DNA of 64,000 bases. Source: Streptomyces bikiniensis. Its GTDB lineage: Bacteria; Actinomycetota; Actinomycetes; Streptomycetales; Streptomycetaceae. How positions within the stretch are numbered: the first letter of the stretch is position 1; each line of letters begins with the position of its first letter. Shown here in pieces: positions 7,607-17,900 of this stretch. Both the position numbers and the translations under genes were made by a program. The notes beneath the pieces are model-generated. The model was not told where the DNA came from and ran no database searches. It worked only from the letters and a program-made list of their open reading frames with translations. The stretch lies in NCBI GenBank assembly GCA_000716465.1, contig JNWL01000003.1:177351-241350 (forward strand), read 5' to 3'.

Positions 7607-8346
7607 GGGGGCTCCAACTTCGGACGCCACCCGGGGCGGTGGCGCTTCCCGGTGCGGTTACCCCGTGAGCCGTGATCACTCCACGGAAGTGTGCGGTTAC
7701 GGAGGGGGATCTGTCGAGAAACCGTGGTGACCGTCAACCGTTCTCGGCGGACCACCCTTCCGAGGGGTGAGGCCGGGGGCGGAGGAGCGTCGTCAACCGG
7801 CCGCCCGGAGTGTGCCGCGATGGCCGGAGGGAGCGCTTTTTCCGGCTTGAGGTTGCCTGTCGGGCGGGGCGCATGCCCGGCGCACGGGAGCGTGGCGAGC
7901 CGGTGGGGGGCGTAACGGGGAGCCGGCGGGTGCGTCGGGCGGTCAGCCGGAATGGCGTGGGTGATAGGCGGACAAGCGAACGTAAAACGGGCTTTCGATG
8001 GCCGGATATCCAGCACGAGGTGGCGCTTGGCATATGACCGTCACCCTTTCTCGGCTTTCCGTCCGATGGATTACTGGGAAGTAACATGAGAGTCCACATC
8101 CTTGGCCGAGGTGGATCCTTTAATGTGATCGGAGTGAGTTCCGCTTTAGGGGGAAGTCTTGGCCGGGGGCGCTCGTCGTCCCGATCCGGAGCGGGTGGAC
8201 CGCCGGCCTCCGTGATCGTGGCGAAGCCCTTGGGGGGAGCTGCGCGCGCTGCGGAGTCCGGGGGGAATCCCGTTTCGGCCGCCCGGTGCGACCGGGTGAA
8301 CCGCGCGTGAAAAGAATGGAACAAGATATCGAGAACGGGTGGGAAC
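7607..8346. promoter_or_regulatory. long non-coding region upstream of the NRPS locus
   Basis: About 740 bp without a supported gene. GC content falls, mostly between 8030 and 8350, as expected for a promoter region. It contains a perfect inverted repeat TTACTGGGAAGTAA (8071-8084). An ORF beginning at ATG 8086 has poor third-position GC and a TTA codon and is not accepted. This region should contain the mbtH/NRPS promoter and the promoter of the divergent SsgA-like gene. Confidence 0.5.
8071..8084. promoter_or_regulatory. inverted repeat TTACT-GGGA-AGTAA, candidate operator
   Basis: Perfect five-base arms, AT-rich in a GC-rich setting, about 260 bp upstream of mbtH. It could bind a dimeric regulator of the peptide locus. 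No regulator gene is adjacent, so this is only positional evidence. Confidence 0.3.
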
Positions 8347-8565
8347 GTGAGCAATCCCTTCGATGACGAGTCGGGTCGCTTCGTCGTACTGGTGAACCAT
8401 GAAGCCCAGTACTCCCTCTGGCCCGCGCATCTCGACGTCCCCGGCGGCTGGGACCGCGAGGGGACCGAGGGGTCGCGCCAGGAGTGTCTGGAGCGTATCG
8501 AGAGCGTCTGGACCGACATGCGCCCCGCCAGCCTGGTGGCGGCGATGGAGGCCGAAGCGGGCTGA
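8347..8565 (+). CDS. MbtH-like protein, NRPS adenylation activator
   Basis: The 72-aa protein has the MbtH signature: NPFDDESGRFVVLVNHEAQYSLWP, then VPGGWDREG, and SVWTDMRP near the end. MbtH-like proteins bind the N-terminal subdomain of adenylation domains and are needed for their folding or activity. The start is GTG at 8347. It is the first gene of the peptide locus and lies 423 bp ahead of the first synthetase, with a strong hairpin right behind its stop codon, so its dosage may be set separately from the synthetases. Confidence 0.95.
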   Translation: MSNPFDDESGRFVVLVNHEAQYSLWPAHLDVPGGWDREGTEGSRQECLERIESVWTDMRPASLVAAMEAEAG

Positions 8566-8988
8566 CGCCCCGCCGGGTCACCGGAGGCATTGTGCAGGTC
8601 AGGGCCTGCTTCCGGTGACCCGGCTGTCAACTTCGCGCACATGATGAGCGATTTCGCTCAAGAGTGATTCCCGGTCGGTCATCTGTGGCGGCCGGTCGTT
8701 CATGACGCCCTGGATCCCCCGGCGAAAGACATCGACGGGGGTGTCCTGCGGCCTCCCTCTTTCCCTCGTGCGGAACCGCACGGACCACGCGCCCCGTACG
8801 GACCGCGCGGCTCCGCACGGGGCGGGCACATCCCCGTACGAGATCTCCGCGGCGCCGGCGGTGCAGACCGGACGGCGTCTTCCCGCGTGTGCCGCCGCGC
8901 GGAGGAAAGCCGCCGCGACCTCGTCGTGCCGCAATGCCCGAACCCCGCTCAACCGTCCCCTGAAAACCTCACCGAAGGTGTCGTCGGC
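8566..8988. promoter_or_regulatory. mbtH-NRPS intergenic region
   Basis: 423 bp holding the hairpin at 8573-8623 and no convincing gene after it. Because the hairpin would stop or weaken read-through, a second promoter for the synthetases probably lies between 8624 and 8970. The synthetase ribosome site GAAGG is at 8974-8978. Confidence 0.45.
8573..8623 (+). terminator. 13-bp-arm hairpin between mbtH and first synthetase
   Basis: CCGGGTCACCGGA (8573-8585) pairs perfectly with TCCGGTGACCCGG (8611-8623). An inner GCAGG/CCTGC pair (8594-8598 and 8605-8609) extends the stem. It starts 8 bp after the mbtH stop. There is no T-run, as usual for Streptomyces terminators. It could act as a terminator, attenuator or mRNA stability element. 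Confidence 0.65.
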
Positions 8989-11900
8989 ATGCCTGAAGAC
9001 CACTCCTTTCCGTCGGACGAGTCCGCCCCCGAATTCCTCGAACTGACTACGGCCCAGCAGGGTGTGTGGTACGGCCAACTGGTCGACCCGGGCAGCCCCA
9101 AATACAACATCGGGGAATGCCTGGAGATTCGCGGAGAGGTTGACGAGAGGTTATTTTCCGCCGCGTTCAACCGGGTGGCCCACCTCTGCGACAGCCTGAA
9201 CACCACGTTCGTCGCCGAGGACGGGACCGTCCGCCAGCGGGTGGTCCGCCCGGCGGCCGAAACCGACCGGCTGCACCGGGTGGACCTCACCGGAGCCGAC
9301 GACCCCGTCGCGGCGGCGGAGCGGTACATGGCCGACGACATGGCCGCCGTCGACCGCCTCGAAGCACCGTCCCACCACTTCGCGCTGCTGCGGCTCGGCC
9401 CACGGCTCCACTACTGGTACGTCCGCTTCCACCACATCGCCGTGGACGGCCTCGGCGCCGCGCTCCTCACCCGCGCCGTGGCCGACTTCTACACGCGTGC
9501 CGTGCGCGGCGAGGACCTCACGGCGCTGGAGCCGCCCTTCGGCCCCCTGCACGCCCTGGTGGCCGACGAGGCCGCCCACCGGGCCTCCGGCGGACTGGAG
9601 GCGGACCGCGCCTACTGGACCGGCAGGTTCTCCGACCGCGCCGCGGGCGGCGGCACGGACGGCGCCCCCCTCCTCAGAAGACGCACGGACAGGGCGGGCG
9701 ACGACGAACACCCCGGCCCCGGCGCCCTGCACACCGGCGAGACCCTCCCCCTGCCCGTGTTCGACGGCCTGCGACGGCTCGCGGCCGGCCACCGCACCAC
9801 CTGGAGCGCGGCCCTCGTCGCGGCGGTCGCCGCCTGCACGGGACGGATCACCGGACGCCGGGAGGTCTGCGTGGGCCTCGCCTCCCACGGCCGCCACGGC
9901 GCCCTCCGGCACGTGGTCGGGATGACCTCCACCATCCTGCCCCTCAGGCTGGCCGTCGATCCCGGCACGACGGTCGGGGAACTCGTCCGGAGCGTCGCCG
10001 CCGAGATGCGCGGCGCACTGCGCCACCGCCGCTTCTCGCGCGAACAACTCGCCCGCGAGCTGAACCTCGCCGAAGGAGCGGCCCGCCTCACGGACCTCGT
10101 CGTGAACATCATGGGGTACGGCTACGACCTCGACTTCGCCGGCAGCCCCGCCGCCTCCCGCCTGCTGTCCCTCGGCCCCGTCGACGACGTCTCCCTGTTC
10201 GTCTCCGAACGTCCCGAGGGGACCGGACCGCAGATCGGCTTCGACACCGACCCGGCGCTCCACCACCCCGACGACGTCCACCTCCACCAGCAGGCCGTGA
10301 TCGGCTTCCTGACCGCGTTCGCCGGCGCGGACTCAGACACGCCCGTGCGCGACCTCCCGCTGCTCGGCGAGGAGGCCGCCCGGACGCTCCTCGACCACGG
10401 ACGCGGCGCCGCACTGCCCCCCGGGACCACGGACACGAGCCTCCCGGAGGCGTTCGCCGCGCGCGTCCGCGCCACCCCCGGCGCCCCCGCCGTCGTGGAC
10501 GGCGCCACCGTCCTCTCGTACGCGGAACTGGCGGCGCGGGCCACCGGCCTGGCCCGCGCCCTCACCGGCTGGAACCTCCGCCCCGAGGACGGCGTCGGCG
10601 TCCTCGCGGGCCGCTCGGCCGCCGTCGTGACCGCCTCGCTCGGCACGGTGGAGGCGGGAACCGCGTACGTGCCGATGGACGCCGACTGGCCGGCCGAACG
10701 CCTCGACCGCGTCGCCGGGACCGCCCGCGTCCGCGCCCTGGTCGTCGACGAGGACGCCGCCGGACGCGACTGGGTGAAGGAGGCCGCCACCCGGCTGCCC
10801 GTCCTCGTGGTCGACCGCACCGGCACCGTCCTGCGCGGCGGCCCCGAACGGCCCGGCCCGCCGCCGGGACCCGTCCGCGGCGACCGGCTCGCGTACGTCA
10901 TGTTCACCTCCGGCTCCACCGGCCTGCCCAAGGGCGTCGGCGTCGCCCACGCCGACGTCCTCGCCCTGGCCGCCGACTCCGCCTGGACCGGCACCTGCGA
11001 CGCGGTCCTCATGCACTCCGCGTACGTCTTCGACGCCTCCACCTTCGAAATCTGGGTGCCGCTCCTCAACGGCGGCCGGGTCGTCGTCGCCCCCGCCGGC
11101 CTCCTGGACGCCCGCGGGCTCAAGGACGCGACCGCCCGCCACGGCGTCACCGCCGCCTTCCTCACCACGGCCCTCTGCAACGTCGTCGCCGAGACCGACC
11201 CGACGGCCTTCGCGGGCCTGCGCCTGGTCGCCGCGGGCGGCGAGGCCGCCGCCCCCGACCTGATGGGGCGGATGGCCGCCGCGGCCCCCGGGACCCGCGT
11301 CCTGCACGTGTACGGACCCACCGAGACCACCACGTTCGCCTCCCGCCACCGGGTCGCGCCCGCCGCCCCCGGCGTCCCGCCCGTCGGCCGCGCCCTCGAC
11401 GGGACGCGCCTGTACGTGCTCGACGACTCCCTGCGCCCCGTGCCGCCCGGCACCGTGGGCGAGCTGTACGTGAGCGGCGCCGGAGTCGCCCGCGGCTACC
11501 TGGACCGGCCCGGCCTCACGGCCGCCCGGTTCGTCCCCGACCCGTACGACGGGAACGGGGGCCGGATGTACCGCACCGGCGACCTGGCGCGCTGGACGGC
11601 CCACGGGGACGTCGAGTACGCCGGGCGCACCGACGGGCAGATCAAGCTCCGCGGGTTCCGGATCGAACCCGCCGAGGTCGAGAACGCCCTGCTCGCCCGC
11701 CCCGACGTCCGCGACGCCCGCGTCCTGGTCCGCGAGGACGCGCCCGGCGACCGCCGGCTCGTCGCCTACGTCGTACCGGTCCCCGGCACGCGGCCGGACG
11801 GCCCGGAACTCGCCCTCGCCCTCGGCCGCGTCCTGCCCGCGTACACGGTGCCCTCCGCGTTCGTCCTCCTCGACGCGCTGCCCCTGAACGCCAACGGCAA

Positions 11901-14900
11901 GGTCGACCGGAAGGCCCTCCCCGCACCCCAGGCCCCCACCACCCAGGGGTCCGCCCCGCGCACCCCGCGCGAGGAGGTGCTCGCGGGCCTGTTCGCCGAC
12001 GTCCTCGGAGTGCCCGCCGTGGGCGTCGACGACAACTTCTTCTCCCTGGGCGGCCACTCCCTGCTCGCCACCCGGCTCGTCTCGCGGGTGAGGGCCGCCA
12101 CGGGCGCCGGCACCGAACTGCGCGACCTCTTCGAACACCCCACGGTGGCCTCCCTCGCCACCACCCTCGGCACGGCGGGGGAGACCCGGCCCGCCCTCGT
12201 GCCCAAGGACCGGCCCGACCCCCTCCCGCCGTCCTTCGCCCAGCAGCGGCTCTGGTTCCTCAACCGGGCCGAGGACACGGGGGACACCTACAACGTGCCG
12301 CTCGTCCTCGACCTCGAAGGCCCCCTCGACACCGGGGCGCTGCGCGGCGCCCTCGCCGACGTGGTCGCCCGGCACGAGAGCCTGCGGACCGTGCTCGCCG
12401 AACACGACGGCGCCGCCCGCCAGATCGTGACCGACGCGCGGACCGCCGCGTCCCTCGTCCCCCTCGCCGTCGAGACGCCCCCGGCGGGCGAACCGGCCGA
12501 GGACTGGGCCGAACGGACGGCACGGCGCCTGGCGGCGGAGCCCTTCGACCTCACCACCGACCTGCCCGTACGCGCCCGGCTCCTCGCGACCGGCCCCGAC
12601 CGGCACGTCCTGGTGCTCGTGCTCCACCACGTCGGCGCCGACGGCTGGTCCCTCGCCCCGCTCTGCCGCGACCTCGGCTCCGCCTACCGCGCCCGCACCA
12701 CGGGCACCGCCCCCGACTGGCCCGAACTGCGCGTCCAGTACGCCGACTACACCCTCTGGCAGCGGGAACTCCTCGGCGACGACACCGATCCGGAGAGCCC
12801 GGTGGCCCGCCGGCTCGCCTTCTGGCGCAACGCCCTGCGCGGCGCCCCCGACCTCCTCGAACTGCCCCTGGACCGGCCCCGCCCCACGGTCCCGGACCAC
12901 CGGGGCGACGCGGTGCCGTTCGCCCTGCCCGCCGACGCGTACGCGCGGCTGCGCGCCCTCGCCCGCGACACCGGCTGCACGCCCTTCATGGTCCTCCACG
13001 CCGCGCTCGCGGTCACGCTCCGCGCCCACGGCGCGGGCACCGACATCCCGCTGGGCACCGCGGTGGCGGGCCGGACCGACGAGGCCCTGGACGAGCTGGT
13101 GGGCTTCTTCGTCAACACCGTCGTGCTGCGTACGGACCTGTCCGGGAACCCGGCCTTCCGCGAACTGCTGCGCCGCGTCGCGGCGTTCGACCTCGCGGCC
13201 TTCGACCGGGCCGACCTGCCGTTCGAGCGGCTGGTCGAGGAGCTCAACCCGGACCGCTCCGGCGGCCACCACCCGCTCTTCCAGACCATGCTGGTGCTCC
13301 AGAACCAGCGGGCCGCCGCCCTCGACCTGCCCGGCGTCACCGTACGGGACAGGTCCCGGCACACCGGCATCAGCAAGTTCGACCTGACGTTCTCGCTCGT
13401 GGAGGTCCGGGAGGGTCCGGAGGCTCCGGAGAACCCGGAGGCCCCGGCGGCTCCGGGGTCCCCGGCGAACCCGGAGACCGTACGGCTCGGCGGCCACCTC
13501 GAATACGCCACGGAGCTCTTCGACCGCGCCACCGCCCGCGCGCTCGCCGACCGGTTCGCCCGCGTCCTCGCCCTCGCGGTGGCCGAACCCGACCGCGCCG
13601 TCGACGACTTCGACCCGCTCGCCCCGGACGAGTGCGCGGACCTCCTGGAGCGGGGCCGCGGCGAACGGCACCCGCTGCCGTCCCTCACCGTGCCCGAGGC
13701 GGTGGGGGAGTGGGCCGCCCGCACCCCGGACGCACCCGCCGTCCGCGACCCCCGCACCACCCTCACGTACGCCGCACTGCACACGCGGGCCGACGCCCTC
13801 GCCCGCGTGCTGCGCGAGCGCGGCGTCCGCCGCGGCACCCTGGTGGCGCTCGCGGTCCCGGCCTCGGCGGACACCGCGGTCGCCATGCTGGCCGTCCTGC
13901 GGGCCGGAGCCGCCTACGTGCCCGTCGACCCCGAGTACCCCCACGCCCGCATCCGCCAGATGCTGGACGACGCGCGCCCCGTCCTGCTCCTCACCGGCAC
14001 GGACGTCCCCGCCGGCATACCCACGGGCGGCATACCCCGGCTCTCCCTGGACGATCCGGCCGTACGCGACGCCGATCCGGCCGCCGAACCCGCCGCCCAG
14101 GCCCCGCCCCACCCGGCCGACGCCGCCTACGTCATCTACACCTCCGGGTCGACCGGCCGCCCCAAGGGCGTCGTCGTCCCCCACCGGGCCCTCGCCAACC
14201 ACATGGCCTGGATGGCGCGCCACCTGGACCTCACCCCGGACGACCGGATCCTCGCCCGCACCTCCACCAGCTTCGACGCCTCCGTCTGGGAGCTGTGGCT
14301 GCCGCTCGCGCACGGCGCCGAGGTCTGCGTGGCGCCCTCCGGCGCCAACCGCGAACCGCGCGAACTCCTCTCCTGGATGCGCCGCTTCGACGTCACCGTG
14401 GCCCAGTTCGTGCCCTCCCACCTCGAACTCGTCCTCGCCGAGGAGGCAGGGACGCCACCGCCCGCCCTGCGGGCCGTCCTCTGCGGCGGCGAACCCCTGC
14501 CGCGCGCCCTCGCCGCCGCCGTCACCGCCCGCTGGCACGCCGAACCGCACAACCTGTACGGGCCGACCGAGGCGACCATCGACGCCACCGCCCACCGGGT
14601 GGGCCCGGCGGAGCCCGCCCGCACGGCGTCAGGCGGGTCCGTCCCCATCGGACGGCCCGTCGACGGGACGCGCGCCTACGTCCTCGACGAGCGGCTGCGC
14701 CCCGTGCCGCCCGGCGTCACCGGCGAGCTGTACCTCTCCGGTCCCCACCTCGCCCGCGGCTACCTCGACCGCCCGGCCCTCACGGCCGCCGCGTTCGTGG
14801 CCGACCCGTTCGACGCCCCCGGCGCCCGCATGTACCGGACCGGCGACCTGGCCCGGTGGAACCGCGACGGGCTGCTCGAACACGTCGGACGCGCCGACGA

Positions 14901-17900
14901 CCAGGTCAAGCTCCGCGGCTTCCGCGTCGAACCCGGCGAGGCGGCCGCCGCCCTCCTCGACCTGCCCGGCGTCGCGGCCGCCTGCGCGGTGGTCCGCGAG
15001 GACGCCCCCGGCCGCCGCCGGCTCGTCGCGTACGCCGTCACCGCCGACCGGGCGCCGGGCGCCACCGCCCTGCGGGACGCGCTCGCCGGGACACTGCCGC
15101 ACCACCTGGTCCCCGAGGCGGTCGTCGTCCTCGACGCGCTGCCGCTGCTGCCCAACGGCAAGGTGGACCGTGCCGCCCTGCCCGCCCCCGCCGACGACGA
15201 CCCGGACCGGACGGGACCGGGCCCGCGCACCCTCCGGGAGGACCTGGTCGCGGGGATCTTCGCCGACGTCCTGGAACGCCCCTCGGTCGGACCCCACGAC
15301 AGTTTCTTCGACCTCGGCGGACACTCCCTCCTCGCGATGCGCGTCGTCAGCCGGATCCGTGCCGTGCTCGGCGCCGACCTCGCGGTACGGACCCTCTTCG
15401 AACACCCCACGCCCGCCGCCCTCGCCCGGGTCCTGGACCCGGCGGCACCGGCCCGGCCCGCGGTGACGCCCGTCCGCCGCCGCCCCGACCCCCTGCCGCT
15501 CTCCTTCGCGCAGAGCAGGCTGTGGTTCCTCGGCCGCCTGGAGGGGCCCGGCTCCACCTACAACGTCCCCCTCGTCCTGGAACTGCGCGGCGCGCTGGAC
15601 GCGGACGCCCTGCGCGCCGCCCTGCGCGACGTCGTGGAGCGCCATGAAGCGCTGCGCACCGTCTTCCCCGAACGGGACGGGGTGCCCCACCAGGTGGTGC
15701 TGCCCGCCGCCGGCGCCGCGCCCCGGCCGCCCGTCGAGAGCACGGCGCCGGCGGACCTGGAGGCGACCGTTCTGGCGGCCGTCCGCGAACCGTTCGACGT
15801 GCTCACCGACCCGCCGCTGCGCGCCCGGCTGCTGCGCGCCGCCCCCGAGCACCACGTCCTGGTCCTGGTCCTCCACCACATCGCGGGCGACGGCTGGTCC
15901 CTGGGGCCGCTCACCCGCGACCTGGGCGACGCCTACCGCGCCCGCCTCGCCGGCCGGGCGCCCGCACCCGCGACCGGCACCCCGCTCCAGTACGCCGACT
16001 ACGCCCTCTGGCAGCACGAGCTCCTCAAGGAGGACGGCGACGTCCTCGGGCGGCAGCTCGACCACTGGCGCGGTGCGCTCGCGGGCCTGCCCGAACTGCT
16101 CGAACTGCCCCTCGACCGGCCCCGGCCCGCCGTCGCGGACCCCCGGGGAGCCGTGGTCGCCCTCGACGTGCCGCCCGCCCTGCACCGGGGCCTCCTCGAC
16201 CTGGCCCGCACCTCCGGCAGCACCCTCTTCATGGTGCTCCGGGCGGCCGTGGCCGCACTGCTGCGGCAGCACGGCGCGGGCGACGACATCCCCCTCGGAA
16301 CGCCGGTCGCCGGACGCACCGACGAGGCCCTGGAGGACCTGGTCGGCTTCTTCGTCAACACGCTCGTCCTGCGCACCGACCTGTCCGGCGACCCGACCTT
16401 CCGCGAACTGCTGCACCGCGTCAGGGAGTTCGACCTGACGGCCCACGCCCACCAGGACGTGCCGTTCGAGCGGCTCGTCGAGAGCCTCAACCCCGTCCGC
16501 GCCCGGGACCACCACCCGCTCTTCCAGACCATGCTGGTCCTGCAGAACCAGCGGCCCGTCCGCCCCGACCTGCCCGGCCTCACCGTCGAGCACCGCCTCG
16601 TCCACAACGGACTGAGCAAGTTCGACCTCACCTTCGCGTTCGAGGAGAACGAGCAGGAGGACGAGAACGGGGACGGCGGCGGTCTGTCCGGCGGCATCGA
16701 GTACGCCACCGCGCTCTTCGACCGCGCCACCGTCGAGGCGCTCGCCGCCCGGCTCGTCCGGCTGCTCGAACAGGTGGTCGCCGACCCGGACCGGCGCCTG
16801 TCCGGACACGACCCGCTCACCCCGGACGAGCACCTCCGCACCGCCCGCTGGGGCACCGGCCGTGCCCTCCCCGCCGGAACCGGAGCGGGAGCCGACACCG
16901 GAACCGGAAGCGACACCGGAGCCGACGCCGGGAACGGCACCCTGCCCGCCCTCTTCGCGCGATGGGCGCGCCGCACCCCCGACGCACCGGCCGTCACCGA
17001 CGGCGCCGACACCCTCTCCTACGCCGGACTCGACCGGATCTCCGCCGACCTCGCCGCCGCCCTCGCCGGCCTCGGCGTCGGCCCCGAGGACTCCGTCGGC
17101 GTGCTCCTCGGCCGGTCGCCCGCCGTGGTCGCGGTCTCCCTCGGCGCGGTCCGCGCGGCCGCCGCCTACGTGCCGCTGGACGCGCGCTGGCCCGGCGAAC
17201 GGCTCGACCGGGTCGCCGCCGTGGCGGAGCCCCGCGTCCTGGTCGTCGACGAGGAGAACGCCATCACCCCCTGGGCGACCGCCCGGGCCGACGACCTGCC
17301 GGTCGTCGTCGTGGACCGGCTCGGACGCGTGCTGCGCGGCGGGCCGGACCGGCCCGGCACCCCGGCGCCCGTCCCCGCCCCGACCGCCCTCGCCTACACC
17401 ATGTTCACCTCCGGCTCCACCGGCCTGCCCAAGGGCGTCGGCGTCGCCCACGCGGACGTCGCCGCCCTCGCGCACGACACGGCCTGGGCGGACGGCGCCG
17501 CCGACGCGGTCCTGATGCACTCCGCGTACGTCTTCGACGCCTCCACCTTCGAGATCTGGACCCCGCTCCTCAACGGCGGCCGGGTCGTCGTGGCACCGGA
17601 AGGACTCCTGGAGGCCCGGACCCTCGACGCGGCCGTCCACGAACACGGGGTGACGGCCGTCTTCCTGACGACCGCACTGTTCAACGTCATGGCCGAGACC
17701 GACCCCGGGGCCTTCGCCGGCCTCCGGACGGTGTGCGCGGGCGGCGAACTCGCCTCCCCCGAAGCCATGCAGAGGGTCGCCTCGCTCGCCCCCGACACCC
17801 GCGTCCTGCACGTCTACGGGCCCACCGAGACCACCACCTTCGCCACCCGGTACACCGTCGCCGCCGACCTCCCGGCCGGACCGCCGCCCATCGGCCGCCC

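Noticed and set aside
8086..8310. 74-codon ORF upstream of mbtH with a ribosome-like site
   Set aside because: Third-position GC is low, it has a TTA and other rare codons, and the product has no family; more likely leader DNA.
8573..8623. Hairpin after mbtH as a CRISPR or IS inverted repeat
   Set aside because: There is a single stem with no repeats, no spacers and no transposase; it fits a terminator or attenuator.
7734..8642. Minus-strand open frame of ~300 codons before and across mbtH
   Set aside because: It covers mbtH on the opposite strand and the non-coding region; codon use is poor and no domain appears.
8702..9046. Short plus ORF between mbtH and the synthetase
   Set aside because: It runs into the synthetase start in another frame and has Arg/Pro/Thr-rich shadow composition.
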